From Butyriboletus loyo (Eukaryota; Basidiomycota; Agaricomycetes; Boletales; Boletaceae): a DNA stretch of 64,000 nucleotides. The position numbers were made by a program, and so were the translations under genes. Positions 1 to 11,375 of this stretch are shown here, piece after piece. The notes below the pieces were generated by a model. That model ran no database searches, was not told the DNA's origin, and was given only the letters and a program-made list of their open reading frames with translations. Numbering within the stretch: the first letter of the stretch is position 1; each line of letters opens with the position of its first letter. The DNA lies in contig JBBPSI010000016.1 in the NCBI GenBank assembly GCA_038093515.1, positions 180,743 to 244,742 on the forward strand, given 5' to 3'.

Positions 1-999
1 TCGCGAACGGTTGTTTTCGGGGTGACTGTAGCTGGTTGCGTGCGCGAGTCCATGATTGTGGTGAGATCGGGTAACGCAGTCTTTTCACGGAGGGCGTCGA
101 CGTATGCGAGCATAGCGGCTGCTTGAGGATTAGACGCTATGCCGGGGCCAAGCTCTGACTGTACGCCGGCAAGAGCGGTGTAGAGTTTCTCGGATGCGGA
201 GGAGCTACGTTCGACCTTGTTGAGGGCCTCGTGGAATACTTTGGTGATATCGAGCAAACCGACGACATTTCCTTCCTCATTGCAGACAGGCTACCGGAGC
301 ACGAACATGAGATACATAAAATAAACGAGTCTGTTGACTGACCAAGTGACGGAAGTGTTTTTGAACCATGAGCTGGAGAGCTTCTGTTGCGCTGGTGGTG
401 TCACGGGTGACCATGGGATTGCGGGTCATGATATGACTGACGGGTGTGGAGTGAGGCTCAAGACCCTCTGCAGTGACCTATTGGAGATGATCGGCGGGAC
501 TAGGGTGTAGAGAAGGACGGGGGACATACTCTGTATGCCAAGTCCTTGGCGGTGAATATGCCGCTGAGGCCTTCGTCATCGTCGACGACGAGGACACAGT
601 CGGTGCGCTTGGCCGCACACAGTTGACTGGCTTCTGCGACGGTGATGTTCTCCGGGACGGTGAGTGCGGGACTGGGCTTGAGGGCGGCGACTGTTCCCTT
701 GGCCACTGCCGGCTTTGGAGGACGTTTGGTGCGGCTGGGCTGGAAGGTGGTCGAGATGGTACGCTTTCGGGCAAGTTCGGATTCGATTTTCTTGCGGATT
801 GCCTGGGGGAGATCAGAGGGGGGAAAGGGAGGAAGGAGAGACGGACCTCGTCGCGCTTTGACTGCTTCTTTCTCGTGTCGGGGAGGGAGGAGAGATGTGA
901 GTGAGACATGGAGGGGAGTCTGTGGGGGATGGGAGAGGCGGAGCGGTCGAGGGGCCTGTTGGAAGGAGACGAGTGAGTCGGGACGGGTATGCGGGACAT
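1..999 (-). CDS. CBS-domain protein (CBS/PB1 family), 3' part beyond the left edge
   Basis: Several exons on the minus strand. The start is the ATG at 997-999, which opens a Ser/Pro-rich leader ending in KRDE. A GT-AG intron then joins it to AIRKKIESELARKR, typical of fungal CBS/PB1 proteins. The first CBS motif follows (ITVAEASQLCAAKRTDCVLV, then GIFTAKDLAYRV). The next exons carry VSHIMTRNPMVTRDT and then PVCNEEGNVVGLLDITKVFH, which complete the first CBS pair. Near the window edge TIMDSRTQPATVTPKTTVR begins a further CBS motif. CBS pairs usually bind adenine nucleotides and act as regulatory modules. The C-terminal PB1 domain expected for the family would lie outside the window and is not seen. 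A longer open frame to 1171 lacks a convincing start and reads through the first intron. The family call is good; the cellular role is not known to me. Confidence 0.8.
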
Positions 1000-1208
1000 T
1001 TAATGTTTTTTTTTTTCTGGCGGAAAGCAAAGTCTGACCTTCGTCTGATTTGAATCTTCCTCGCGTCGTCGCGGGCCGTCTCACACAACGAAAATCACCC
1101 GGAAATACTCCCTCGTTTGTGTACCCTTGTTTGTCAAAAACAAGATTAAGAAAATAAAAATTCAAAGACAAGAAAGTTCATAAACGAGCCAGCAAGTATC
1201 GTCTCGCT

Positions 1209-2385
1209 CTATTCCCTCCTCTGCTCAATCACACCGCTCCCCGCAAACTTGACCGTAAACTCCCGCACCTTCTCCCACACCGTCCCGACGACAGGCGGTA
1301 CAGCGGCGTTCCCCAGCACAGCCGAAAGACGACCGTCCGCAAACGAGACCGCGTAACGCGTAAACACCGACTGGTAGTATCGCTGGCGCAAAAAGTGTGC
1401 ATAGACCAATGGTGCAACCAACGAGTTCCGGAACATAATAGCCCCAAACGCAACGCGTAAGAAGATCAACAGCTCCGTAAACGCCACCACACGCATCGCC
1501 GAGTCATAGTTGGCTGATGGGCAGACAACAGTCAGTCGCCAATCACACCTACATCACGCCACGTACATTTCACCCAGAGCTGCAAGCGCTTCGCAAGGGG
1601 GTGCGGTTGAGGAGGTCCTCCAGCGGAGGCAGGTGGTCCTGGCGGAAGGTACTGAGACATCAATGCCGTGCGTATGAACGTCAAAGCATGGAAGAGCGAA
1701 AACACAAAGTAGGGCGTCAACGCGACTATCCAACACGGCACCTCAGTAACAACGCTCGTCTTCCCACGCATACATCACTTACGTGCAACGGGCCTGGAGC
1801 TCCACCAGAAAAACGCGAGCAGTAAATATTGGACATTCTGTGCATCCATCTCAGCGCATGTCGCCTTTTCGAGTCTGCGCACACACCTCGTCCATAGCTG
1901 CTTTTTGCACAAATGCCATGTTAAGTCGCTGAGCCTAGGGTACCAAGGGGTGAAAACCAAACACGTGTCAAACGGTACCCGTTCTCACCTTGAGCGATTT
2001 ACTGCGAACACGCGGACATTGTCAGCAGAACGCCACGCTGCCACCACGCAAACTAGGCGCTACTCACTAGCACACGATTGCATAGCTAACGAGTGCACCC
2101 AAGAAACTCACTGCAGATACCAGTCAGACTCCACCCCGGCAAACCGAGCGAGAGCGTGGCATACCTTTGTACCACCACGCAGAGATGGTCGTCATGGTGA
2201 TGCATGCAATAAAGTATCGCAATGCTGCCACTAAAAGTAAGAAATGACCGCCTGCCCATACATAGTGCTGTACCCGCAACCCATACAAAGAGAGGCAGAC
2301 AAGGTTCACGTCAGTTGAGAGCTGCGGAGAGAAAAGAGGAGACAGGGATCACCTGAGTCGTCGCCGTGAACGCTGCTGCGTGCAT
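1209..2385 (-). CDS. TMEM33/Pom33 (Per33/Tts1) family ER and nuclear-envelope membrane protein
   Basis: A multi-exon gene. The start ATG at 2383-2385 encodes MHAAAFTATTQ, and an intron then leads to HYVWAGGHFLLLVAALRYF, the first membrane span. Later exons give SYAIVCYKSLK, DENVQYLLLAFFWW, ALTPYFVFSLFHALTF and FRNSLVAPLVYAHFLRQRYY, in the order expected for TMEM33 proteins, which shape ER tubules and assist nuclear pore assembly. A 13-nt micro-exon at 1989-2001 is needed to make YKSLK in frame. The residues just before ALTPYF show that the upstream intron ends at ..GGATAG, giving RPVALALTPYF. Four hydrophobic segments are visible. It is in tandem with the CBS gene, about 200 bp downstream. 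The family call is strong; which subfamily (Pom33 or Tts1) is not resolved. Confidence 0.85.
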
Positions 2386-2535
2386 TGGATTAGTGCAAGA
2401 TAGAAGAGATAGAAATTTTGCTGTGAGCTGATGCGCAAGTCAGCTTATATTAGTGTTTGAACCGAGCCTTTTCCTGCTGGTGACTTTAGGGCAGGTGTAC
2501 ACGTAACCTGGTAGATTTATTGGATAGACTGATCA

Positions 2536-4482
2536 TCACCGACTCCACTGCTGTCCCGATGCTTTCGCCTTCTTCCGTTCCTTTCCTTTCCTATACATCT
2601 CCCTTTCGACCGCCTTCTTTCCCAATCTCTCTATCCGACGCTCCTTGCCTTCTCTCCTCGACATCTCTCGCCTCGAACTCACCTCTTCATCCTCACCACT
2701 TTCCGCACCCTCCCCAAGGCGCATATCCTCCCACACCTCTTCCTCCTCCTCTTCGTTCCGTCGTCGCTTCTTCCCCGCACCCGATTTCCCGCTTCCACCA
2801 CCAATGTTTATGTTCACACGAGGTGGGACGGCAAAGCCGAACGACTTTCCGACCTTGGCAAGATCGAGGGCATTGATGTCGAATATTTTCTTGAGCGAAT
2901 AAGAGGCATATGCCTGAAGATAAGACCTCAAACCGTCTCTCGCAGATTGATGCAGAAAGTAGTTTTTTTGTAATAGTTTTTCCAACTGGATTTGATCAAA
3001 TGTATCAAAATCAAGTCTGTCGGTGATGTTGTGACGACACACCTGAGTCTGCACATTGGCGATCCGGTCCGCCGGGAAGGTATACTCGTTGAGGGGAACT
3101 TTTGCATCCTTCAAGTACCGCAGGAAGCCCAACTCGCTCTCCAGCAGGAACAACAAACTCTTCCCGACCTTCCCAGCCCGTGCGGTACGTCCCACACGGT
3201 GTATGTAATCCCTTGGATCGTCTGGGGGATCGTACTGGATAATCCAATCTACACGAGGGATATCAAGCCCACGAGCAGCAACATCAGTACAGAGTAGGAT
3301 CCCAGATTCTGCATTGATGAACTCGAAGAATGTGTTGGTTCGTTTCTGTTGTTTTTGTTTCCCCTATATCGTACATCAGTCAGTCAGAAGTTCGCAATGT
3401 GTGCCAAATGAAGCATACATGCAAGTCGAGTACCGGAACATCAATGTAGTTCAGCAGTTCTCCGTGGTATTTCACGGAATTGCAGCTAGAGAAGAAGACA
3501 ATGGTTTTCTTCTTCAAGTTCTTTTTGAGAAAGGTGAAAAGAAGAAGGAAACGGCGATCGGAGGGGCACACGACATAGCCTTGCGACAGCGTCGATACCG
3601 TACTCGTCGCCTCTTCCTTGTCTACGTCGATATGTAGAGGTCCAGGGCGAAGCGATATGCGAGCGAGGTCCTGGACTTTTGTGGTTTGCGTCGCGGAGAA
3701 AAGCATAGATTGCCGACCGTCTATCGAGAATGTCAATTAGACCATAGGTCGAGAATACCGATGTGCAGTACCGTCTGGAAGAATCGCAATGATTTTCTTC
3801 ATCTCCTCTTCGAAACCAATCTCCAATATCCGATCTGCTTCGTCGATGATGAGTGCTTTTAGGTTGCGAAAAACAAACCCTTTGGTATTCTGTGGTTATG
3901 AGTACTCGCTGGGCGAACCTAGCTTCGCGGCCCTTACTTACTTCGAGATGATCGAGCAGCCGACCTGGCGTTGCTACGAGTAGATTGACGCCCTTCTCAA
4001 GCTTTTCTGCCTCTGCCCTCCGATTTGCACCACCAATGACAATACCGAACGTCTGTGAGTGATAGGTCGCCATCAAGTCTTTTGCAACGCCAAATATTTG
4101 CAATGCGAGCTCTCGTGTGGGGGTGACGATAATGATACCGGTTCCTACGAACAGAGCAGAACGTCCGATCAATATGGCACACTCATACAAGTCGGGATAC
4201 TCGACCATTTCTTGGCTTGAACTTCATCCGATGCAGCAGTTCAACGGCAGGAATCAAGAAGGCGAGTGTCTTTCCTGAACCAGTTCGTGCAGCACCAAGG
4301 ACGTCTTTCCCAGCTAGGAGTGGAGGAATGGCCTTGGCTTGTACGGGCGTCATGGTCTTGAATCCCATGTCTGCGAGAGCTTTGTTGGTCTGTTCTGAGA
4401 GTTCGAGCGAGGAGAATGGTTCTCGACCGGCAACATTTTCCTGAGGAGCTGCTGAAGGTGCAGCAAGCGTTTCGTCCGTCAT
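2536..4482 (-). CDS. HAS1: DEAD-box ATP-dependent RNA helicase HAS1 (ribosome biogenesis)
   Basis: A nucleolar helicase for 40S/60S pre-rRNA processing. The start is the ATG at 4480-4482 (MTDETLAAP); an upstream in-frame TTG is ignored. Helicase motifs appear in order over several exons: Q-motif [20 protein letters not shown], motif I ARTGSGKT, Ia PTRELALQ, Ib [10 protein letters not shown], motif [17 protein letters not shown], motif III SAT in MLFSATQTT, and motif [12 protein letters not shown]. The C-terminal part (ANVQTQ, then [20 protein letters not shown] and [18 protein letters not shown]) is diagnostic of HAS1. An intron separates ANVQTQ from LEKLL. The tail is Lys/Arg/Glu-rich and probably nucleolar-targeting. 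It is divergent from PTH2 with 286 bp between the starts. All core motifs are intact. Confidence 0.95.
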
Positions 4483-4768
4483 CGAGGTCGTCAAAAATCA
4501 GCAGAATGCTCAATATCCCTTATCGAGCAGTTGTCGGTAACCTCCGTAACACGAACCGGACTGTGTTGATTCAACTTAACTGCCAGACTATTTTCAAGGA
4601 ACGCGGTACTATCTAGCAGTAATGGCCCAACTGAGACTAAAAATCGTATCTACTCGTGTAGTTCCTCTGGTTCTCCTTGGTTTCAAATTTAGGACTTGAC
4701 CACATTGAGTGACTTTTCTTCGTGTGGCACAACTCGTCAGAGTAATTCACTCCGCTTGCTCTTGCTCG

Positions 4769-5750
4769 ATGGTTCACTCGAGTGAGTACCCATATGCGTA
4801 ACGTTTTTACATCTCATCTCATAGCCCGCGACATAAAAGCGCTTTCCCACCCAATTTCAGTCAGTCTTGCTCTAGGACTGGGATTCTATCTCGGAGCGCG
4901 TTTTGGCGCGAAGAACGTGTCCCCACCTCCAAAGTCCAAGGCAGAACCCGAATTCGAACCAGAGGAGGGCGACGATGAAGACTTAGACCTGGCCGACGGT
5001 GATCTTTCCTCCATTAACCCACGGATGATGGAGCAGTGCAAGCTTGTAAGCCCCAGTCAGTTCTCGGTCGAGAATTTCTCTCATGGCGAGGTACAAATAT
5101 TCAGGTGTTGGTTGTGCGCACAGATTTGGGGATGACTCAAGGAAAGGTTGCGGCACAGTACGTGACTATTTCTTATACACCTCCGTAGCTCTGAGTCGCT
5201 CAGGTGTGGGTATGTCACACGTCTTGGTTGAGAGGTTGTTGTGTTGGACCTATGATTTTTCAGTCATGCGACTTTGGCATGTTACAAGGCGCTCATGAAA
5301 ACAAACCCAAAGGTAAGTTGACCAGTGCCACTCGGTCTTTGACACACTTCAAGATACGCTTAGCTTGTACAACACTGGGAGCGAACTGGGTATGTTTGGT
5401 CGACTTCCCTCGCTTCCCTGAAAACGAATTTGAGCAGGCAAGCAAAAATCGCCCTTAGGGGATCTTCCGAGGAAGAGCTACTAGAGCTGGAGGCGATCGC
5501 AAAGAGTCTTAATCTGTGTGCTCGATCGATACTTGACGCGTATGCTGTATTTTGCTGGTGATATTCGTCTTTTGACGATGTTGCACTCTTCTAGTGGGCG
5601 TACGCAAATCGCGGCAGGATCACGTACAGTACTTGGAATTGGTCCCGGTAAGTTTTCCCCCTTGTGAGCCCATACTTGACCTTGATCAATGGCTCTGCAG
5701 CACCGGTAGAACTTATAAACCGAGTTACTGGCCATCTCAAGCTGTTGTGA
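4769..5750 (+). CDS. PTH2: Peptidyl-tRNA hydrolase 2 (Pth2 family)
   Basis: Hydrolyses the ester bond of peptidyl-tRNA released from stalled ribosomes. Exon 1 is only 13 nt (4769-4781) and supplies MVHS plus one base; exon 2 continues TRDIKALSHPISVSLALGLG, a single membrane span as in membrane-tethered eukaryotic Pth2. An acidic linker follows (EFEPEEGDDEDLDLADG). The catalytic domain is spread over five small exons: VLVVRTDLGMTQGKVAAQ, CSHATLACYKALMKTNPK, a short WE..GQ exon, AKIALRGSSEEELLELEAIA, then GRTQIAAGSRTVLGIGP and APVELINRVTGHLKLL before the TGA at 5748-5750. The conserved GK.AAQ.SHA core and the GR.Q...G..T.LGIGP signature are intact. Confidence 0.93.
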
Positions 5751-5895
5751 ATGCCAGGAGATACATGTGCTTGTTAGGTATACCGTCAAATACAATCCCT
5801 TGCAATAGGCGTGTGAATAGTCTAATGTGCATGAATGTCTGCAAAGTAGGTCTAGGATGTGAGGATCTTGTTCCCCTTTTGTCCAGCGTTGCCGC

Positions 5896-6472
5896 CTAAC
5901 TAACTAACCAACCCCGAGCTGTTTCCACTGGATGCGGCACCACCCTGGCCGGCGTTGTCTGGCGGACTGACGTCAATCTGATTCAATGCGCGTGCGGGAT
6001 GTACACACCTGAATCGAACTCGATGAATGCAGGTCGGTTATCGACTACTGAGCCTCCGGGCGCCTCGCCACCAGCCCCCGAGAACCCGCTGGCTACGGGA
6101 ATCTTACTAGCGGAGTTGGTGCCTTCGGTGAGGCTGAGCGGCCCGGCTCCGCTGGACGCTCCAGAGAGAGCGCTGCCCCCATTGCCTGCATTCTCTGCAA
6201 GGGTGTCAGAGCTGACATGCACGAAACGACCCTGTGTGCTTACCGGAATCTATCTTGGCTAACGTTATACCCAAGAGATCAGGGATGGCGCAGTTTGTAG
6301 CTGAGCCTGTGCAGCCACTCGCTGAAGAAGATATAGAGCCCCCGCCTGCTTCACCGCCCACGCCTGAAGATCCGGAGGCGATGCCGTTGCGTGCGGATAT
6401 CTCGTCGACAGGGATGGCATGCACAGCTGCGACGAGTGCGAAGGCGAGGACGAGGGTGGAGTGGGAAGGCAT
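5896..6472 (-). CDS. Secreted Gly/Ser/Ala-rich protein of unknown function
   Basis: I do not recognise a family. The start ATG at 6470-6472 gives MPSHSTLVLAFALVAAVHA, a clear signal peptide with cleavage expected after VHA. The mature part is low-complexity: SGSSGVGGEAGGGSISSSAS, one CTGSATNC pair of cysteines, then after a 47-nt intron ENAGNGGSALSGASSGAGP and GFSGAGGEAPGGSVVDNRP. The 3' end is uncertain. Without further splicing the frame stops at 5983 (FDSGVYIPHAH). A short intron (about 38 nt, donor gtacat) would continue into PPDNAGQGGAASSGNSSGLV, which matches the composition and stops at 5896. It diverges from the Mpv17 gene with 134 bp between starts. It could be a cell-wall or small secreted (effector-like) protein; that is inference only. 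Confidence 0.6.
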
Positions 6473-6527
6473 GCTGTTGGACGATGGGGTGTTTCGACGC
6501 GGCGGGTTTATGAGGCTGGCGTACTGG

Positions 6528-6534
6528 TCACGTG
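6528..6534. promoter_or_regulatory. TCACGTG box between the secreted-protein and Mpv17 genes
   Basis: An E-box in the 134-bp divergent promoter. Confidence 0.35.
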
Positions 6535-6606
6535 GGTTGATTTCTTGGAGAATTACGTCATGAGTATTATATTCGTTGAAGTCGACGAACGTTTGAACTT
6601 TCTTGC

Positions 6607-7539
6607 ATGGCAACTACCATCACCCTCGCCAGAACATACCAATATTTCTTCCACACCCACCCAAATCGTACTCTCGCTCTCACAGGTGGCACACTCAACG
6701 CCTTTGGCGACATCGTCGCTCAGTTCTCTCAGAATGCTGTGCGCCCGAATCCCACCCTACGATATTCTTGTCGCTCACCCCTGTCTTTGTCCTAGCGCAC
6801 CCAAGATCACCAACATCGGCCAGGTTGGGACTCTGCACGCACCCTCCGCTTCTTCTGCTTCGGTGTCGGCATGAGTATGTACTCTGCCTTTCCTCTTCCG
6901 GAGTAAACCTTGAACCCGCTGCTTCCGAGGTCCCTTGCTGGGCAGGTGGAACCTTTTTCTCGAACGCAAGTTCCCTCTTCGCAGGCGGCGCGCCCACAAA
7001 GTCAGCTTCAAGGCCTTATCAAAGAGAGTTGCTGCAGATCAGCTCATTATGTGAGTTGCTACGGTCCGCCCGTTTTCGCCGCATCTGATCATCGCACTTT
7101 TCCAGGGCACCACTAGGCGTATGTCCTCGAGTTCCTTTGGCTATGTCGGATTCTAATCATGTCATTTTCCCCACAGCTCGCAATATTTATCGGCTCCATC
7201 GGCGTCATGGAGTGCCGAACCAACACTCAAATCCGGGACAAGTATACTGATATGTACACCACAGCTTTGCTGACCAATTGGAAAGTCTGGCCATTAGCAC
7301 AGGTACGCTTTTCGTACATCCTGTCGAATTGAATCTGACATCACCACAGTTGATAAACTTCCGGTTTATGCCTTTAGCGTACAGAATACCATTTCAGTCT
7401 GCATGTGGTGTCTTCTGGACGCTTTACCTCTCCATTCTCAATGCCAAGTATGTTTATCAGTTGATCGCCATAAGATTCCTTTGAAGCTCTTCTCCCCAGG
7501 GAAGATGAAAAACAAGATAGAGAAGCCGCAATGCGATAA
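6607..7539 (+). CDS. Mpv17/PMP22 family membrane protein (SYM1-like)
   Basis: An inner-membrane channel-like protein of mitochondria or peroxisomes. Exons join to give MATTITLARTYQYFFHTHPN, LALTGGTLNAFGDIVAQFSQ, WDSARTLRFFCFGVGM, then SPLLGRWNLFLERKFPLRR and KRVAADQLIMAPLG. A 13-nt micro-exon at 7106-7118 codes the MAPLG join. LAIFIGSIGVMECRTNTQIR and TALLTNWKVWPLAQ follow, then LINFRFMPLAYRIPFQSACG, VFWTLYLSILNAK and a short EDEKQDREAAMR tail ending at TAA 7537-7539. The NW..WP..Q..NF..(V/M)P..(Y/R)R signature of Mpv17 is intact. About 200 aa, normal for the family. It is convergent with UTP4, 164 bp apart. Confidence 0.85.
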
Positions 7540-7703
7540 ACACTGCACTGTATATCTAGACTCCCAATGCAGATACCTCCAATTTTCGGTAGTTTAGATT
7601 TTCAGTCCCTTTCCTTTCCATGTACTTTCAGGGTTGTTTGCCCTTTGCTTTTTTATTAGCCCGCACGCATTCCTGTTGCCAAGACACACATGGATCTTAC
7701 TTC

Positions 7704-10694
7704 TCATGTCTGCCCATACTTGGGTTTGAAGAAGGCAGGTGGAAGCTTCGACAGTGCATCCACCAAGGGTCTCTCCACGAGGACGATCTCTCCTGGGCCT
7801 ACAAAATCCAACGCGAGAATAGGACGATAGTGTGTAACCATCCGCAAATTTCGCGCCTCATACGCGCTATTTTGAAGGTCTGGACATGGAGCGAGGGTTG
7901 GCACGCCCTGATGCTCTTGCGTGAGATGTCTTGCCTCGGAGTTGCGACGTTTTCGTGGCTCTGTATATTTTCCTAGCCAGTCAAGCTTGAGTTTACACAG
8001 CCAGGAAGAGCCCCAGAAGATGGCTTCTTTTTGAGATAACGTGGTAGAATGTGGTCCAGGAGTTTTTTGCGAAGTGTCGGTCATCTCCAGCAGAGCCGAT
8101 GGCGATAGAGTCGAGCCAGGCTCAAAAATTACGCCCAGCACAGGGTCGGGTACATTGAATAATTGTTTTGGGATGCGTGAGTTGAGGTCGTGGGCCCATA
8201 CAGGAACTTCACTACGTTCGACGTCGAACACGTGTATGGTGTTGTTCGGGAGGATGATCATGAGGATATGCGGCTTCTCCGGGGTGAAGGTCAGCACGTT
8301 TGGTGGGTGTGGTAACGAAGGTAAAGCTCCGTGGTACTACAGACTCAGATCAGCGGACACCTTTTTAGCAGTATGAAAAGCCCAAACATGCCTGGATCGA
8401 GTCAAGGTTGAACACGAACGTCCGACAGAGTTCATCCGAAGTCGCGAGCCATTGCCCATCAGGGCTTACAGCCATGCGTACCACAGACGGCGGACCATCC
8501 GACTGAAGTAACGCGCCACCGCCGCCGCTGCCATCTACATCTTGCACTTGACTCCTACTCGATCCACGAATTAGCCGACCGCCGTGACTAAGAGAGGTCA
8601 GTTTTCCGTGCTGGTCGAATCGTCTCAACACAGTGGGGTCCTCGGTGCTCAGGTCAATTATGAGAATGAAAGATGTTGACGCTGAGGCTAAGACCACTTT
8701 GCTTGAATCGGGTGTGAAGACCACGTAATTCCCACCGGTCGAACAAGATCCATTCGAGCTCGGAGTGGAGATGTGCGCCTCAAGCACAGCAGTTAGTGAG
8801 CGAACCCGCCTTGGCTTCATCTCCCCTGTGGGCTGATGGAGGATCGGGATTTGAGCGCTTTTCTCGTATTGCATGAATGTGCACTCACTGTCGTATACAA
8901 TTCGAAAAGTTTCGTTTCGTATAAATCCGAAACAACAAGCCACCGTCCGTCGTCCGAAAGAGCGCTTGCTATCAGGTTCGTTCGCACATTGAGTTCCATC
9001 TCGAGCATACTTTCCCAGTTTACTCTTAACTCGGGGTCCGTGCAATTATCCTTGCCGTCGATCACCATTGCTGTACTCGGGATGTTGAGCACACGCCAGA
9101 TATGCAACCCGATCTCGTGCATATTTAACACAAGCCTTGCGCCCCTAGCTATGGAAACAGCTGAGAAATATGGAATCCGTCGATAGTATGAGTCTTCGAA
9201 TGTGGTCGCGACACTCGTTGCCAGTGGGTTAATGACTCGTGCTGCCACGGTGGATGTTGTCATGCTCGCAGGTAGACAAGGCGTGAGGACCACAGACATG
9301 TCGAGGCCGCCGGATACAAGAACAGGCGCCACAAATGGAGCGCCAGGAGCAGGCTTTCGTTTGTAGGCAGGTGGAAGCGGGCTATAAGGTGGCCAAATTG
9401 CCAGCGAACGTACATCGTGCGAGTGCATTCGTCGCGAGGCTGACTGGATCCATCGACTCGCTACAGCGCTCAGTGTTGATGACGAAGAACCTGGTGTGGA
9501 CGAAACATAGGTAAATTGGACTATTTTCTGGTCAACACCCGATGTGAAGACAGTTGTCCCATCTGGTCCAATTGTAAGGCAGAGCACATCGGCGCCGTGC
9601 GCAGTGAAACTATGAATTTGAGTGCATGTCATTGGATCCCAAAACTTGACGGTACCCAGCGAATCGCCAGATATGATCGTTCCATCGCTACCATTGTTTC
9701 AGTTCATACGAATTGCAGGACAGACGGAAGGGCCCTCACGCAAGTACTCCAACCGTCCAAACAAGTGTCCTATCTCCTTTGATTTTGTCGGTCCCCATGC
9801 GGTCCGTTGGTCGCCCGGTGCCGATATCCCATTTGCGCAAGCTGCTATCCGAGCCGCCAGTTACAAGCCACGAATCAGTCCACTCATGCTCTTCGTCTTC
9901 GCTATCATCTCCACTTTCCTCCCGATCATCGCGTTGGTTTGGAGAGCCGTTCGCTTTTGGCTTTGGCTGTCGGGGTACTGGAGGGCCCCATGCAATGCTG
10001 AGGATACGGCATTTGACATGATCGAAACGGCGGAAGTGTTGAAGTGTGTCGGCCGAGAGAGAAAGCAGTCGAACGCAACCATCTTCACAACCTAATGCTA
10101 GCAACGTCGACGCGGAGTTCGCTACCATGCTCCATATAGAGCCCCCTTGAGAACTGATTGTCCTCTGCGATCACTGAGTCGAGCCAGATAGCTATTCGAT
10201 ACGAGAGCGACACACCCTCACGGTATTTCTTGTCATGTCCCATTCCAAGAGTTCACTTCCCCCACCTGAGCTAAATAGGCGAAGATCTGTGGGGGACGGC
10301 ACCATGTCCGAGGGGAATATATCTGGATATCTTATGGTTAGTGCCAAGACGTCGACTTTTGATGGGTAGGGTCCGGGGAGGGTCTACGGTCGATGGATAT
10401 GAGTATGGACTGAGACGGAGAAAGCAAACCGACCTTGCGACGGTGCCAAGCCTGCGAGGCTCGCGACTCGCCGAGTTCACCGGACCACTCAAGCAAGTCT
10501 ATGTTTCCATTCGCGTGACCGACGACAAGAGCACCGAATGCCGGACCACGATCGCGTTCGCGCTGCTTGCGTGTTGTCTTGGTTGTGAGGGGGGGCAGCG
10601 GCAAGGGGGAGAATGCGAGGGCAGTTATCGGGGAAGGGGAGACGTCGACGAATCTGCATCGGTGAAGTGCAAGGGGAGACGAATTGTCTGACAT
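7704..10694 (-). CDS. UTP4: UTP4/cirhin-like WD40 protein of the small-subunit processome
   Basis: A component of the t-UTP/UTP-A complex acting early on 18S rRNA precursors in the nucleolus. The start is the ATG at 10692-10694 (MSDNSSPLALHRCRFVDVSP), followed by an opening WD blade (PITALAFSPL). WD repeats continue through LLALGCEDGCVRLLSLSADT, SWLVTGGSDSSLRKWDIGTG, GTVKFWDPMTCTQIHSFTAH and TVFTSGVDQKIVQF. The middle carries HDVRSLAIWPPYSPLPPAYK and LVSGGLDMSVVLTP. The C-terminus has YRPILALDFVGPGEIVLVER and PLVDALSKLPPAFFKPKYG, strongly typical of UTP4 orthologues. An acidic insertion (DDREESGDDSEDEEHEW) sits in the second blade. About eight introns. It diverges from TIM10 with 140 bp between starts. 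Confidence 0.88.
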
Positions 10695-10778
10695 GGCTTT
10701 TTACGTCTCCCACTCACTGCGAGCAATCTATCCAGCGACTTTTTTGACGATTGCCTTTTCTGGATATGTCGTCCATGG

Positions 10779-10786
10779 TCACGTGA
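10779..10786. promoter_or_regulatory. TCACGTGA palindrome in the UTP4/TIM10 shared promoter
   Basis: A perfect 8-bp palindromic E-box midway in the 140-bp gap between the two divergent start codons. Confidence 0.4.
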
Positions 10787-10834
10787 TCATATGTATTTTC
10801 GCGCAGCGCTCGCGTCGACTCAAGTCCATCTCAA

Positions 10835-11225
10835 ATGTCGATGTTCGGTCGTACCCCTGCTGCGCCCTCGGGAGGCGTCAACAATGAGCGCATTGAGATG
10901 GCCATCAACGAGTATGTTCTTTCCCTCCGTCGTTGTCGTTTATTGACTCTCTCCAGGATCGACATGGTCTCAGACGTCTTCAACCGCATTGTCGCGTAGG
11001 TCCAGCCAACTGACACGTATGCGTTCCCACTCAGTACCCTATAGGTCATGTCACAGCAAATGCATCAGTCCACGCTATACTGAGGGCGACCTCAACAAGG
11101 GGGAGAGTGTCTGCATAGATCGATGTGTCGCAAAGTTTTTCGAGGTCAACAAGAAAGTTGGCGAGAAAATGCAGAGCGTAGGGGCCAATGCCCAGGCAAC
11201 CGGTGCCACCTCCTTTGGGCTATGA
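10835..11225 (+). CDS. TIM10: TIM10, small Tim chaperone of the mitochondrial intermembrane space
   Basis: Escorts hydrophobic carrier precursors across the intermembrane space as a TIM9-TIM10 hexamer. Three exons give [59 protein letters not shown] and [20 protein letters not shown], ending ATGATSFGL with TGA at 11223-11225. Both CX3C motifs (CHSKC and CIDRC) and the DLNKGE signature are intact. Two ATGs (10835 and 10841) are in frame; I used the first. The middle exon is only 39 nt. About 96 aa, the normal size. Confidence 0.93.
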
Positions 11226-11375
11226 GAACCATCCTCACATGGTGCGTTCGACAAATCTGCCATGACCTCGCACTCAATCCGGCTTTGATAGACACATGCT
11301 CGCCCAGTCCACTGTGGGCCCGTCCCAATTCACACTAGACTATGCATACAAACACGGGTATACTACCCATCAGCA

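Noticed and set aside
500..1171. Long minus-strand frame starting at 1171 as the CBS protein N-terminus
   Set aside because: It reads through a good GT-AG intron. Starting at 999 and splicing KRDE to AIRKKIE fits the family.
2322..2352. A 31-nt first intron for the TMEM33-like gene
   Set aside because: Too short; a later acceptor (GGGTACAG) gives an ~84-nt intron and joins directly to HYVWAGGH, which fits the family better.
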